NCBI GenBank assembly: GCA_020441605.1
Contig: JAGRLX010000117.1
Coordinates: forward strand, 1 to 33,602
DNA: 33,602 bases
From: Alphaproteobacteria bacterium
Lineage (GTDB): Bacteria > Pseudomonadota > Alphaproteobacteria > Rhizobiales > Aestuariivirgaceae
Reading direction: 5' to 3'
Part shown: piece by piece, positions 1 through 7,994 of the stretch
Layout: the number at the start of each line of letters is the position of its first letter
Position numbering within the stretch: position 1 is the first letter of the stretch
Translations under genes and position numbers: made by a program
The notes under the pieces: generated by a model
Seen by the model: the letters and a program-made list of their open reading frames with translations, nothing else
Database searches by the model: none
What the model was told of the DNA's origin: nothing

Positions 1-240
1 GTCGGTCACGGTGCAGGAGCCGTCGGCATTGAGTGTGACGGTCACCCGGTCGGCGTGGCCGGCCAGGGCCTCGTCGATGGCATTGTCGACGACCTCGTAG
101 ACCATGTGATGGAGACCCGAGCCATCGTCGGTATCGCCAATATACATGCCAGGGCGCTTGCGCACGGCATCAAGGCCCTTCAATACCTTGATGGAACCGG
201 CACCATAGGCTTCGTTCTCGGGCATTCCTTGATCAGACAT
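1..240 (-). CDS. gyrB: DNA gyrase subunit B, N-terminal fragment (cut by window edge)
   Basis: ATPase subunit of gyrase, which introduces negative supercoils into DNA. Only the first 80 codons lie in the window; the gene runs off the left edge with no stop. The translated start contains the GHKL ATPase segment [10 protein letters not shown], in which E49, N53 and D56 match E. coli GyrB E42, N46 and D49. It also has the typical lead-in of a type II topoisomerase, [17 protein letters not shown] (residues 21-37). The ATG overlaps the recF stop by one base (TGATG), which suggests translational coupling. The dnaA-dnaN-recF-gyrB order is the classic replication-gene cluster. ParE shares this fold, but the neighbours argue for GyrB. 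Confidence 0.96.
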   Translation of the reverse strand, partial: MSDQGMPENEAYGAGSIKVLKGLDAVRKRPGMYIGDTDDGSGLHHMVYEVVDNAIDEALAGHADRVTVTLNADGSCTVTD

Positions 241-1400
241 CAGCTTCTCTTCACTTCCGAAACAATTCCATCTTCCACATGGAAGACCAGCGCCTCATGA
301 CGCAACGCCTCAAACAATTCCACGTCGGTGCCGGTCATCCAGGCCTGGCAGCCCAGAGCCGCGAGAGCCTCGAACAGGCCACGCCGCCGTTCCCGGTCGA
401 GGTGTGCCGCCACCTCGTCCAACAGCAGCATCGGGGCGATCCCGCTCACCGCCGTCACCGCCCGCGCCTGGGCGAGAATGAGCCCGATCAGCAGGGCCTT
501 CTGCTCACCGGTGGAGCACAGGCCCGCCGGCATGGCCTTGGGTCCGTGCACCACCACCAGGTCGCTGCGATGTGGTCCATTCAGCGTACGCCCGGCGGCC
601 CGATCCTGTCTGCGCGAATCGTTCAGCAGTCTACGATATTCGTCCTCGGCGCGCACTGCCGGCATCGTCGACAGCATGGTTTCGATCTCGCCGTCGATAG
701 CAGTGTCACTCCAGGGAAAATTGCTGTGTTCGCGGGCAGTGGCGATATGCGCACGCAGGGCGTCGATGGCGGTCAGCCGGGCCGCGGCAATGGCCACGGC
801 CGCCTCGGCCATGTGGGCTTCGAGGCTCGATAGCCAGGCAGGGTCGGCCCGCGGATCTTCCAGCAGCAGGTTTCTTTCGCGCATCACCTTTTCAAATACC
901 AGGAGGCGCGAACCTTGCTCTGGATCGAAGGCTGCCACCAGCCGATCGAGGAAACGCCGCCGGTCGGAGACAGGCCCGGCAAACAGCCGGTCCATGGCCG
1001 GCGTCAGCCAGAGCACACGCATGACATGCCCCAGGGCGCCGGAGCCCTTCTGAACCTCACCATCGATGATCACCAGCCGGCCCTGGCTGGCACTGTCGTT
1101 GCCCTCGCTCTGACCGCTCCAGCCCGTCCCGATCGACACGGCGCCATGGGACGTCATGACTTCGGCAGCAATGGCCCAGCTTGGCGGACCAGCATGCCGC
1201 ACCAACTGGTCGAAGGGCACGCCGCGCAAGCCCCGCCCCGGCGCAAGCAGCGATATGGCCTCAAGAAGATTGGTCTTTCCTGACCCGTTGGCGCCGGTCA
1301 GGGCCACAGCCATTGCCGAAACGTCCAGACGGAGGCTGGCGTAGTTGCGAAAGCCGGTCAGGGTCAGGCGGGTGATGGCAAGCGTGGGATTCTCGGTCAC
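240..1400 (-). CDS. recF: DNA replication and repair protein RecF
   Basis: SMC/ABC-like ATPase of the RecFOR pathway, which loads RecA onto gapped DNA. The 386 residues are near the usual family length. The Walker A motif GANGSGKT lies at residues 36-43, the signature STGEQ at 296-300, and Walker B MLLLDE followed by the AAHLD D-loop at about 324-335. The start gives a normal RecF N terminus ([11 protein letters not shown]). The gene begins 10 bases after the dnaN stop and its own stop overlaps the gyrB ATG, so it is part of the dnaA-dnaN-recF-gyrB unit. Confidence 0.97.
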   Translation of the reverse strand: MTENPTLAITRLTLTGFRNYASLRLDVSAMAVALTGANGSGKTNLLEAISLLAPGRGLRGVPFDQLVRHAGPPSWAIAAEVMTSHGAVSIGTGWSGQSEGNDSASQGRLVIIDGEVQKGSGALGHVMRVLWLTPAMDRLFAGPVSDRRRFLDRLVAAFDPEQGSRLLVFEKVMRERNLLLEDPRADPAWLSSLEAHMAEAAVAIAAARLTAIDALRAHIATAREHSNFPWSDTAIDGEIETMLSTMPAVRAEDEYRRLLNDSRRQDRAAGRTLNGPHRSDLVVVHGPKAMPAGLCSTGEQKALLIGLILAQARAVTAVSGIAPMLLLDEVAAHLDRERRRGLFEALAALGCQAWMTGTDVELFEALRHEALVFHVEDGIVSEVKRS

Positions 1401-1410
1401 GTCGCGTGGT

Positions 1411-2523
1411 TTACACCCGCATCGGCATCAGCACATAGAGCGCCTGCTCGTCACCGGGATCGCGCACGATCGTAGGCGAGCCCGCGTCGGCGAGATTGAA
1501 GACCACTGCGTCCGATTTGATCTGACCGGCAACATCCAGAAGATAGCGGGAATTGAAACCGATCTCGATCGGATCGGCGTCGTAGCCGCAGGCCAATTCT
1601 TCCTCGGCCGAACCGGAATCGGGGTTATTGACAGAAAGCATCATCTTGCCCGCCGACAGATGGAGCTTCACGGCGCGGCCCTTTTCCATCGAGATGGTCG
1701 ATACGCGATCGACGGCAGCCGCAAAGCCCCTGGTATCTATCTCCAGAATCTTGTCGTTGTGTCGTGGAATGACGCGCTCGTAATCGGGGAACGTGCCGTC
1801 GATCAGCTTGGAGGTGAGCAGAAGGCTCCCTGCGGTGAAGCGGATCTTGGAGGCCGAGAGCGCGACCTCGACATCGTATTCGGCTCCCTCGAGCAGCTTG
1901 ACGATCTCGAGCACCGTCTTCCGGGGCACGATGACCCCCGGCATGCCCTTGGCGCCCTCGGGCCGGGCGATCTGGGCCTGAGCGAGGCGGTGGCCGTCGG
2001 TGGCCACTGCGCGCAGCCAACCACCGGAAGCAATCTCGTGAAAATAGATTCCGTTGAGATAGTACCGGGTCTCTTCGGTCGATATGGCGAAGCGAGTCTT
2101 CTCGATGAGACCTTTCAGATCGGCAGCCGACAATGAAAAATGGTTGGGAAAATCGCCGGCCGCAAGATCGGGAAAATCCTCCGGCGGCAGGGCCTGAAGC
2201 GCGAAGCGCGAACGTCCTGCGAAAATCGCGACACGGGCACTGTCGCCGCTCTGGTCGAGTTCGAGTTGGGCGCCATCCGGCAGCTTGCGCACAATGTCGT
2301 ACAGCATGTGGGCAGGCACAGTCACCGCGCCGGACTTGGCCACCATGGCCGGCACGCTTTCGACGATCTCGATGTCAAGATCAGTGGCGGTCAGTTTCAG
2401 CTCGGCACCGGAAGCCTGGAGGAGGACATTCGAGAGGATTGGTATCGTATTCCGCCGCTCCACGACGGACTGCACATGGTTCAGCGCCCGCAGGAAGGCG
2501 CTCCTTTCGATCGTCACACGCAT
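1411..2523 (-). CDS. dnaN: DNA polymerase III subunit beta (sliding clamp)
   Basis: Ring-shaped processivity clamp of the replicative polymerase. The 370 residues match the family length and would form three similar domains of about 120 residues each. The N terminus (MRVTIERSAFLRAL) and the segment RRNTIPILSNVLL are typical of DnaN, and the C terminus ends in the usual LMPMRV. The gene lies between dnaA, 150 bases upstream, and recF, 10 bases downstream, on the same strand. Confidence 0.97.
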   Translation of the reverse strand: MRVTIERSAFLRALNHVQSVVERRNTIPILSNVLLQASGAELKLTATDLDIEIVESVPAMVAKSGAVTVPAHMLYDIVRKLPDGAQLELDQSGDSARVAIFAGRSRFALQALPPEDFPDLAAGDFPNHFSLSAADLKGLIEKTRFAISTEETRYYLNGIYFHEIASGGWLRAVATDGHRLAQAQIARPEGAKGMPGVIVPRKTVLEIVKLLEGAEYDVEVALSASKIRFTAGSLLLTSKLIDGTFPDYERVIPRHNDKILEIDTRGFAAAVDRVSTISMEKGRAVKLHLSAGKMMLSVNNPDSGSAEEELACGYDADPIEIGFNSRYLLDVAGQIKSDAVVFNLADAGSPTIVRDPGDEQALYVLMPMRV

Positions 2524-2583
2524 AACCGGAAATCCCCATCATCTTTGGCCGGCGTCGAGAGCCGGGGCGAAGACATTGGCGGC

Positions 2584-2631
2584 AAAACCCGGCGGATTCA
2601 AGGGTAGACACCAAGGAAACCGGCGGGTTTT
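2584..2631 (-). terminator. hairpin between dnaA and dnaN (possible attenuator)
   Basis: Two 12-base arms (2584-2595 and 2620-2631) pair with one mismatch across a 24-base loop. On the minus strand the second arm ends in GGGTTTT. It could be a weak terminator that lowers dnaN-recF-gyrB expression relative to dnaA, or just mRNA structure. The loop is long, so this is tentative. Confidence 0.3.
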
Positions 2632-2673
2632 CCACGGCAGACCGAACGACACATCGTGATGCGCAATCGCCTG

Positions 2674-4098
2674 TCAACCCTGCTCGACCAAGCGGATCAG
2701 CATCGCGACCTCGCGGGCGAGCTTGTCGTCGGTCTTGATCTGATCCTCGATCTTGCGCACGGCATGGAGCACGGTGGAATGGTCGCGACCACCAAAGCGG
2801 CGGCCGATTTCCGGCAGGGATCGGGAGGTCATCTTCTTGGCCAGATACATGCCGATCTGGCGCGGCACCACCACGGCCCGGGCCCGGCGCGGCGACAGGA
2901 GGTCGGTGCGGGCGACATTGAAATGCCGACCGACGATCTTGAGGATGTCTTCGATCTTGACGCGAGAGCCGTCGGGATTGGCCTGCATGTCGCGTAGCAC
3001 CATGGCGGCGAGATCCAGGGTCACCGCCGATTGGTTGAACTGCTGGTAGGCCATGACCCGGTTCAGGGCGCCTTCCAGTTCGCGGCCACCGCCGGTCATG
3101 CGATTGGCGATGAATTCCAGCACATCGTCGGGAATGGTGACGGACGGATCCCGGCGCAGCATCTGCTCGTAGCGGTTCAGCAGGATGCGACGGCGGAGAT
3201 CGAGATCGGGCAGTTCGATATCGACCACGAGACCGCCCATCAGACGCGACCGCATGCGCTGGTCGACGGCGTCGAGTTGGGCCGGCGGCACGTCGGCAGC
3301 AACAATCACCTGCCGCCTAGCGTCCACGAGCGAATTGAAGGCGTGACAGAATTCCTGCTGCATGGTCTTGCCCTGCAGGAACTGGAAATCGTCAATCAGC
3401 AGCACGTCGACGGTCTGAAACTGGTCCTTGAACGAGATGGTGTCACGCTGGCGAAGAGCCATGACGAAAGAATACATAAAGCGTTCGGCGGTCAGCACCA
3501 TGACCTTGCGGTTGGGCTGCCGCTCCCGGATGCGGTGGGCAACAGCAGTCAGCAGATGGGTCTTGCCGAGACCAGACTGGGCATGGATGAAGAGCGGATT
3601 AAAACTCAACACGGACCCTGGCTGGGCATCGGCCACGCGGCAGACGGCGGCATGGGCCAGCTGGTTCGAACCACCGACGATGAAGGTTTCGAATGTCTGA
3701 CTGGGATCGAGCGCCACATGGCGGTCGATGCTTGGTACTGGCGCCTGCGACGGCGCCGCTGAAACCTGAAGCGCGGCCGGCGTGGCAATAGGTTCGGACC
3801 GGCGTTCGGGCGCTTCCGTTGGCCGCACCACGATGCCGTTGCTGCGCACCCTCACCTGCACCGCATCGAGCGGACCGAGTTCACTCTCGCCAATCTTGAG
3901 CAGCTTGGACACATAATGCGTCTCGATCCAGGACTTCAGGAAGCGGGTGGGAACCGACACCGACAGGCGGCCGCTGCCGCAGTCCTCGATTTCCATGCGG
4001 GCGAACCAACTGGAGTACAGATCTTCTCCCAATTCCGCCCGCAGCCGCTGGGCGACGCGATCCCATTTCTGTTTGAGCGCCTCGAATGTTGCCGTCAT
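2674..4098 (-). CDS. dnaA: chromosomal replication initiator DnaA
   Basis: AAA+ ATPase that binds DnaA boxes and opens the replication origin. The 474 residues include an N-terminal domain I (about 1-90), a proline-rich linker (about 95-125), an AAA+ core and a C-terminal DNA-binding domain. The core has the P-loop SGLGKTHL (residues 175-182) and Walker B VLLIDDFQF (232-240). The C terminus has the DnaA signature RDHSTVLHAVRKI (438-450). The first P-loop glycine is replaced (HAQSGLGKT, with A173), which I recall as a rhizobial trait. No clear Shine-Dalgarno sequence precedes the ATG. A large gene-free gap lies upstream. Confidence 0.97.
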   Translation of the reverse strand: MTATFEALKQKWDRVAQRLRAELGEDLYSSWFARMEIEDCGSGRLSVSVPTRFLKSWIETHYVSKLLKIGESELGPLDAVQVRVRSNGIVVRPTEAPERRSEPIATPAALQVSAAPSQAPVPSIDRHVALDPSQTFETFIVGGSNQLAHAAVCRVADAQPGSVLSFNPLFIHAQSGLGKTHLLTAVAHRIRERQPNRKVMVLTAERFMYSFVMALRQRDTISFKDQFQTVDVLLIDDFQFLQGKTMQQEFCHAFNSLVDARRQVIVAADVPPAQLDAVDQRMRSRLMGGLVVDIELPDLDLRRRILLNRYEQMLRRDPSVTIPDDVLEFIANRMTGGGRELEGALNRVMAYQQFNQSAVTLDLAAMVLRDMQANPDGSRVKIEDILKIVGRHFNVARTDLLSPRRARAVVVPRQIGMYLAKKMTSRSLPEIGRRFGGRDHSTVLHAVRKIEDQIKTDDKLAREVAMLIRLVEQG

Positions 4099-4325
4099 GT
4101 TGTTTGCCGCTTTCGTCCTGCCCGGCCTCCGGGCACATATCTTCTTCTTCAGACATCATCTGCGTGATGCCCGCTTGTACGTCACCGTCCTATGGGCTGG
4201 TCTACTCGGGACCCCGCCGCACTCTCTGTCTTGAAATCATCACCGCCCCTGCTTCATGTCATGATGCCGCCAGTTGATCTGGCTGACCGAATTGCTGTTC
4301 AATTTTCGCGCACAAACATCCGCTT

Positions 4326-4344
4326 CCGGAAAGTCACCTTCCGG
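4326..4344. promoter_or_regulatory. 19-base dyad upstream of dnaA
   Basis: CCGGAAAG and CCTTCCGG flank TCA, giving arms that match at 7 of 8 bases. It lies about 230 bases before the dnaA ATG and could be a protein-binding site. No specific regulator is proposed. Confidence 0.3.
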
Positions 4345-4701
4345 TTGTCATCGCCTCATGTTCTTAGTTTGAAGCCAGCCGTCGGTGCGACTGAACTTCG
4401 AAAGACCCCCAATTATGACGGCAGTGGTGTTGGCCCCTGCGCGCCCCAGGAACTTACAAAGCCGGACCCAAGTCTCGCAACTTGAATCCGCAGTCTTTCC
4501 GTACACGGAGAAGGCTTGACAGCAGGGGCTGAAGCGAAGCCTCGCCGGCGCCTTTCTCTAACTCCATGGAGTCATGCCGGTTTTTGGGCAGCGTGCAAAA
4601 TTGACACAGGCGGGTCACAAATTGCGGCCGTAACGGCTTATCGGGGATGCAACCGTCCGCAACCCGACCCCTCTGGGCGGCATCGGCATGCAATGCGTTC
4701 A

Positions 4702-4736
4702 AACAACTGAAATCGTTGTTGTTTTCTTGCGCAAGA
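4702..4736. promoter_or_regulatory. adjacent dyads including a perfect 12-base palindrome
   Basis: AACAAC and GTTGTT (4702-4720) flank a 7-base loop. TCTTGCGCAAGA (4725-4736) is a perfect 12-base palindrome that follows after four bases. They lie just beyond the rpsT terminator, in the gap before dnaA. They may be binding sites for a regulator of dnaA; the function is unknown. Confidence 0.3.
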
Positions 4737-4752
4737 CAATCCGTTCCCGGAC

Positions 4753-4786
4753 AAACGAAAAGCGCCGGACGGGGAGCGTCCGGCGC
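4753..4786 (-). terminator. rho-independent terminator of rpsT
   Basis: A perfect 10-base-pair GC-rich stem (GCGCCGGACG at 4762-4771 with its complement at 4777-4786) has a 5-base loop. On the minus strand it is followed by TTTTCGTTT. It starts 27 bases after the rpsT stop, in the right orientation. Confidence 0.9.
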
Positions 4787-4813
4787 GTCAAATCGACGTC
4801 GACAAAAGTCGTA

Positions 4814-5080
4814 TCAGGCGTTCAGGGCCCGAATACGCAGGGTCAGGCGCGAAACCTTCCGCGAGGCGGCGTTCTTGTGCATCACGCCCTTCTGCGCACC
4901 ACGCATCAACTCCGGCTGGGCGGCCAGGAGGGCTGCTTCGGCAGCCGCCTTGTTGCCCGAGGCGATCGCCTCCTCCACCTTGCGTACCTGGGTGCGGATG
5001 CGGCTAACGCGGTTCTTGTTGATCGCGGTGCGGCGGGCGGTCACGCGGGTGGCCTTCTTCGCCGATTTCGTATTGGCCAT
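4814..5080 (-). CDS. rpsT: 30S ribosomal protein S20
   Basis: Primary-binding protein of the small ribosomal subunit. The 88 residues match the usual S20 length. The N terminus [13 protein letters not shown] and the basic helix [15 protein letters not shown] are characteristic. The gene is monocistronic here: a strong sigma-70-type promoter lies about 110 bases upstream and a strong terminator lies 27 bases downstream. rpsT next to dnaA is a common arrangement in Hyphomicrobiales. Confidence 0.97.
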   Translation of the reverse strand: MANTKSAKKATRVTARRTAINKNRVSRIRTQVRKVEEAIASGNKAAAEAALLAAQPELMRGAQKGVMHKNAASRKVSRLTLRIRALNA

Positions 5081-5188
5081 GTGGCTTCGGTCCTGCTTGT
5101 CTGAATCTCGGATGACAGGCCATCAAAGCGAATTGGCCGCATACCATTGGGCAGGCGACCAGCTTTCCCGGCCTATCGGGATGGCGGG

Positions 5189-5217
5189 CTTATAGTCAGG
5201 ATGACCCGTCTCGTCAA
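5189..5217 (-). promoter_or_regulatory. sigma-70-type promoter of rpsT
   Basis: On the minus strand the -35 box is TTGACG (5212-5217) and the -10 box is TATAAG (5189-5194), with a 17-base spacer. Transcription would start near 5182 and leave a leader of about 100 bases, long enough for autogenous control by S20. The promoter begins only 37 bases beyond the end of the upstream oxidoreductase gene. Confidence 0.8.
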
Positions 5218-5254
5218 TCTCCTTGTGCCCGGTGCGGACCCTGGCGTCCTGCAG

Positions 5255-6244
5255 TCAGGGTTTCTCCCACTTGCGGCTCTTCTCCGACCTGAAGAAGGCA
5301 TCTAGAATCTTCATGTTCTGGATGGCGTCATCAACCCCCCAAGTCAGTTTCTGCTTCTTGCGGATCACCCGTCCAAAGGCCTCGGCCTGAAGTTGATACT
5401 GGTCGGACACCGGCAGTTCCACCCATTCGCCGGCATTCATCTCCATGCCCTGGACGAAGTAGCGATTGGGCAGGTCGGGCGGGGCGTTGAAGGGGATTTC
5501 GATTTCGATCCGGCCCTTGGTACCGGCGATCTGAACCCGCTGGAAGGGGGCAAGCTGGGTCGAGACGGTGAAGGACAGATGCCGGCCGTTTCCGAAGTCC
5601 GCCAGGCCGCCGGCGGTGCGGTCGGTCTTGAACTTGGGATCGCGATCGAATGTGGCGGTGACCCGACTGGGTTCGCCGTTGAAGATGAAACGGGACACAG
5701 TGATGGGGTAGCAGCCGATGTCGAGCAGTCCACCGCCGCCTATTTCGGCCATGTTGCGCACGTTCTTAGGGTCGCGGTTGAAATAGGAGAAGAACACCTG
5801 GATGGCGCGCACATCGCCGATCCTGCCCTTCTTCACCAGTTCGCGCACGGCCAGCCACTGGGCCGCGTGGCGAACCATGAAGGCCTCGGCGATATGGACG
5901 GTCTTTGGCGCCCTCTTGAGTTGCTTGGCCTCCTGGGCTGTGATGGCGATCGGCTTTTCGCACAGCACATGTTTGCCGGCCCTAGCCGCGGCCAGCGTGA
6001 GCGGGACATGGAGATGGTTGGGCAAAGGATTGTAAACGGCCTCGATCTCCGGGTCAGCCAGCATGTCTTCGTAGGACCCATAGGCCTTGGGAATTCCGAG
6101 TCTCGTCGCCCAGTCCTTCGCATTCTTGAGCTTTCGCGACGAAATCGCCACGATCTCCAGATCCTTGCTCTTGAGCATGCCCGGAATGACCTTGGCAACG
6201 CCGATATTGGCGGTCGAGATAATGCCCCACTTGACTGGCTTCAT
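5255..6244 (-). CDS. Gfo/Idh/MocA-family NAD(P)-dependent oxidoreductase
   Basis: Soluble dehydrogenase of 329 residues; the substrate is unknown. An N-terminal Rossmann fold begins with KWGIISTANIG (residues 5-15), a variant of the usual glycine-rich loop. It is followed by the family EKP motif (96-98, whose lysine is catalytic in relatives) and DIGCYP (175-180) in the C-terminal sheet domain. The gene starts 16 bases after betI and has a good GGGAGG ribosome binding site next to the betI stop, so the two are probably co-transcribed. Its place beside a choline-uptake operon suggests a role in osmolyte or methylamine metabolism, but members of this family usually act on sugars or inositols. 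No betaine-pathway dehydrogenase is nearby. Confidence 0.88.
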   Translation of the reverse strand: MKPVKWGIISTANIGVAKVIPGMLKSKDLEIVAISSRKLKNAKDWATRLGIPKAYGSYEDMLADPEIEAVYNPLPNHLHVPLTLAAARAGKHVLCEKPIAITAQEAKQLKRAPKTVHIAEAFMVRHAAQWLAVRELVKKGRIGDVRAIQVFFSYFNRDPKNVRNMAEIGGGGLLDIGCYPITVSRFIFNGEPSRVTATFDRDPKFKTDRTAGGLADFGNGRHLSFTVSTQLAPFQRVQIAGTKGRIEIEIPFNAPPDLPNRYFVQGMEMNAGEWVELPVSDQYQLQAEAFGRVIRKKQKLTWGVDDAIQNMKILDAFFRSEKSRKWEKP

Positions 6245-6260
6245 GCGTTTGCCTCCCTCG

Positions 6261-6878
6261 TCAGGAGGCTGCTCTTATCATGGCGGGTCCCGAGACCAAA
6301 GCCTGATCGAGCGTGGCCGAGACATAGTCCCGGGTCATGGTTCGCGGTTCTTCGGGGTCCTTGGGCTTTCCGGTCAGGGCATAGCGAAGCCATAGCCCGT
6401 CTATCATTGCAGCGATACCGTCGGCAAGCCGCGTCGCGGCCCGTTCGTCCAGAAGTCGGCGCAGATCATGGACAAGATTGCTGCGCAGCCGCCGGTGATA
6501 GACCAGCAGGATCTTCTGAAGGCGGTCTGATTGCCGGGCATTGCCATAGAGCGCCAGCCATACGCCGAACACCCGCTCATCGAACTGGGTATCGCTGAAC
6601 GAGGCATCTATGATGGCAAAGATCCGGGCTGTCGGCGTCGATGCTGCCGCCAACCGGGCCACAGCATCGGCTTTGAACTCCATCAGCAGATGCCGCATGG
6701 TGGCGATGAAGAGATCGTCCTTGTCGGTGAAATAATGATGCACCATGCCCGCGGATATTCCGGCCCGCTTGGCGATGCGCGCAACGGTGGCTTGATGGAA
6801 GCCATCATCATGGATGACGGCGATAGCCGCGTCGACCAGTTGTCGGCGCCGGATTGGCGCCATGCCGAGCTTGGGCAT
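6261..6878 (-). CDS. betI: TetR-family transcriptional repressor BetI
   Basis: Choline-responsive repressor of 205 residues. The N terminus MPKLGMAPIRRRQL is very close to E. coli BetI. The helix-turn-helix is TVARIAKRAGISAGMVHHYF (residues 31-50), followed by a ligand-binding domain without fixed motifs. This ATG was chosen because it gives the BetI N terminus and has an AAGGAG site just upstream; the same frame stays open far upstream, but only as antisense of choX. It is divergent from choX and probably co-transcribed with the downstream oxidoreductase. An inverted repeat in the divergent region overlaps its own promoter, which points to autoregulation. Confidence 0.93.
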   Translation of the reverse strand: MPKLGMAPIRRRQLVDAAIAVIHDDGFHQATVARIAKRAGISAGMVHHYFTDKDDLFIATMRHLLMEFKADAVARLAAASTPTARIFAIIDASFSDTQFDERVFGVWLALYGNARQSDRLQKILLVYHRRLRSNLVHDLRRLLDERAATRLADGIAAMIDGLWLRYALTGKPKDPEEPRTMTRDYVSATLDQALVSGPAMIRAAS

Positions 6879-6903
6879 TGGGCTCTCCTTGGAGCAAATG
6901 CTA

Positions 6904-6936
6904 GTTTTATATTGGACGCTTGTCCAATAATAAAAC
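6904..6936. promoter_or_regulatory. inverted repeat, probable BetI operator
   Basis: A perfect 7-base dyad, ATTGGAC-GCTT-GTCCAAT (6911-6928), is extended by GTTTTAT on the left and AATAAAAC on the right. The longer arms match except for one extra base. The core resembles TTGAAC/TTGGAC-type BetI sites. It fills the spacer of the proposed betI promoter and ends directly at the -35 box of the proposed choX promoter, so one bound dimer could affect both. The position is observed; binding is inferred. Confidence 0.7.
6906..6934 (-). promoter_or_regulatory. putative betI promoter
   Basis: On the minus strand the -10 box is TATAAA (6906-6911), with a 17-base spacer and a weak -35 box TTTATT (6929-6934). 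The predicted transcript starts near 6899, about 20 bases before the betI ATG. The spacer is the core of the inverted repeat. Confidence 0.5.
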
Positions 6937-6965
6937 TTGACAGCCGAAAGGGGCCGGGTTGTAGT
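6937..6965 (+). promoter_or_regulatory. putative choX promoter
   Basis: A consensus -35 box TTGACA (6937-6942), a 17-base spacer and a -10-like TGTAGT (6960-6965, 4 of 6 matches). The -35 box directly abuts the BetI-type inverted repeat. Confidence 0.5.
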
Positions 6966-7034
6966 CCGGCGCGACGGCCGGGTTACGGTGGCAAGAACTC
7001 TGGTCCCGGCTAAATCAGGGAGGAAACCAAGACC

Positions 7035-7982
7035 ATGATGATCAACAAGACTCTCGCGGGCCTGCTCGCCTTTGGCGCCGCAATTGCCAGCCTCTCGGCT
7101 CCGGCGCTTGCAGCCGACTCCGAGAGTTGCAAGAAAGTGCGCATTGCCGAAATCGTAGGCTGGACTGACATTCAGGTGACGACCGGCGCAACCTCGGTTG
7201 TGCTTGAGGCACTGGGCTACGAGCCGGAGTCCTCGCAGCTGTCGGTTCCCGTGACCTACGCCTCGATGAAGAACAATGACATCGATGTGTTTCTCGGCAA
7301 TTGGATGCCGTCGATGACGGCTGACGTGAAGCCCTACTTCGACGAGAAGTCGGTCGAGACCATCGGCACCAATCTCGAAGGTGCTGGTTACGGACTCGTC
7401 GTTCCGCAATATGTGGCCGATGCCGGCGTGAAGAGCCTTGCTGACATTGGCGCCCACAAGGACAAGTTTGGGGCCAAGATCTACGGCATCGAGGCCGGCA
7501 ACGACGGCAATCGCATCATCGGCGAAATGATCGCCAATCCAGAGAACAAGCTCGATGGCTTCGAACTGGTCGAGAGCTCTGAAGCCGGTATGCTGACCGA
7601 GGCCGAGAAGGCGATGAAGGACAACCAGTGGATCATCTTCCTCGCCTGGACGCCGCATCCGGTCATAGGTGAAATGAAGATTCATTACCTCGACGGCATG
7701 GGCGACTCAGGCTTCGGTGCCGCAACCGTCTATACGAATGCCCGCGCCGGCTATGCCACCGAGTGCCCCAACGCCGGCAAATTCATGTCCAACTTGAAAT
7801 TCACCCTCGCCATGGAAGGCGCCATGATGGACAAGGTGTTGAAGGATGGTGCCGATCCGAAGGAAACCGCCAGGGAATGGCTGAAGGCCAATCCCGACAC
7901 CGTGAAGCCGTGGCTCGACGGCGTCACCACCTTCGATGGCGGCGATGCAGCAGCGGCGGTAGCGGCTGCGCTGGCAAACTGA
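7035..7982 (+). CDS. choX: choline ABC transporter, periplasmic binding protein ChoX
   Basis: High-affinity binding protein for choline (acetylcholine is a known second ligand in the family). The 315 residues start with a signal peptide, cleaved near ALA-A (about residues 26-27). The aromatic box known from Sinorhizobium meliloti ChoX is present at the same numbers: W43, W90, Y119 and W205, with D45 and N156 also conserved. This makes the quaternary-ammonium assignment strong. A GGGAGG ribosome binding site precedes the first of two tandem ATG codons. It is the first gene of choXWV and is followed by a strong hairpin before choW, as expected when the binding protein is made in excess. Confidence 0.95.
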   Translation: MMINKTLAGLLAFGAAIASLSAPALAADSESCKKVRIAEIVGWTDIQVTTGATSVVLEALGYEPESSQLSVPVTYASMKNNDIDVFLGNWMPSMTADVKPYFDEKSVETIGTNLEGAGYGLVVPQYVADAGVKSLADIGAHKDKFGAKIYGIEAGNDGNRIIGEMIANPENKLDGFELVESSEAGMLTEAEKAMKDNQWIIFLAWTPHPVIGEMKIHYLDGMGDSGFGAATVYTNARAGYATECPNAGKFMSNLKFTLAMEGAMMDKVLKDGADPKETAREWLKANPDTVKPWLDGVTTFDGGDAAAAVAAALAN

Positions 7983-7994
7983 ACTCTGCACGAC

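Larger units (their letters stand above)
4099..4813. other. 715-base gap without genes between dnaA and rpsT
   Basis: No convincing coding frame: the short frames here lack ribosome binding sites and family features. I searched by eye for DnaA boxes (TTATCCACA and its complement) and saw none, so an origin here is not supported. The gap does hold the rpsT terminator (4753-4786), two GANTC sites (4484-4488 and 4569-4573, about the number expected by chance) and several dyads listed separately. It probably carries the dnaA promoter and leader, but no strong promoter was recognised. Confidence 0.6.

Noticed and set aside
2628..2636. TTTTCCACG as a possible DnaA box between dnaA and dnaN
   Set aside because: Two mismatches to TTATCCACA and only a single copy; not enough for an origin.
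4192..4702. Small frames in the dnaA-rpsT gap (97 codons plus strand, 82 codons minus strand)
   Set aside because: No ribosome binding sites, no recognisable domain, and composition like noncoding sequence.
5238..5261. ACCCTG/CAGGGT hairpin at the end of the oxidoreductase gene as a terminator
   Set aside because: Only six base pairs with a 12-base loop, no T run, and it overlaps the stop codon.
5393..6598. Long plus-strand open frame antisense to the oxidoreductase and betI
   Set aside because: Antisense shadow in GC-rich DNA; its composition lacks any family pattern, and the minus-strand genes are clear.
6879..7685. N-terminal extension of BetI
   Set aside because: It is antisense to choX; the ATG at 6878 yields the conserved BetI N terminus with AAGGAG upstream.
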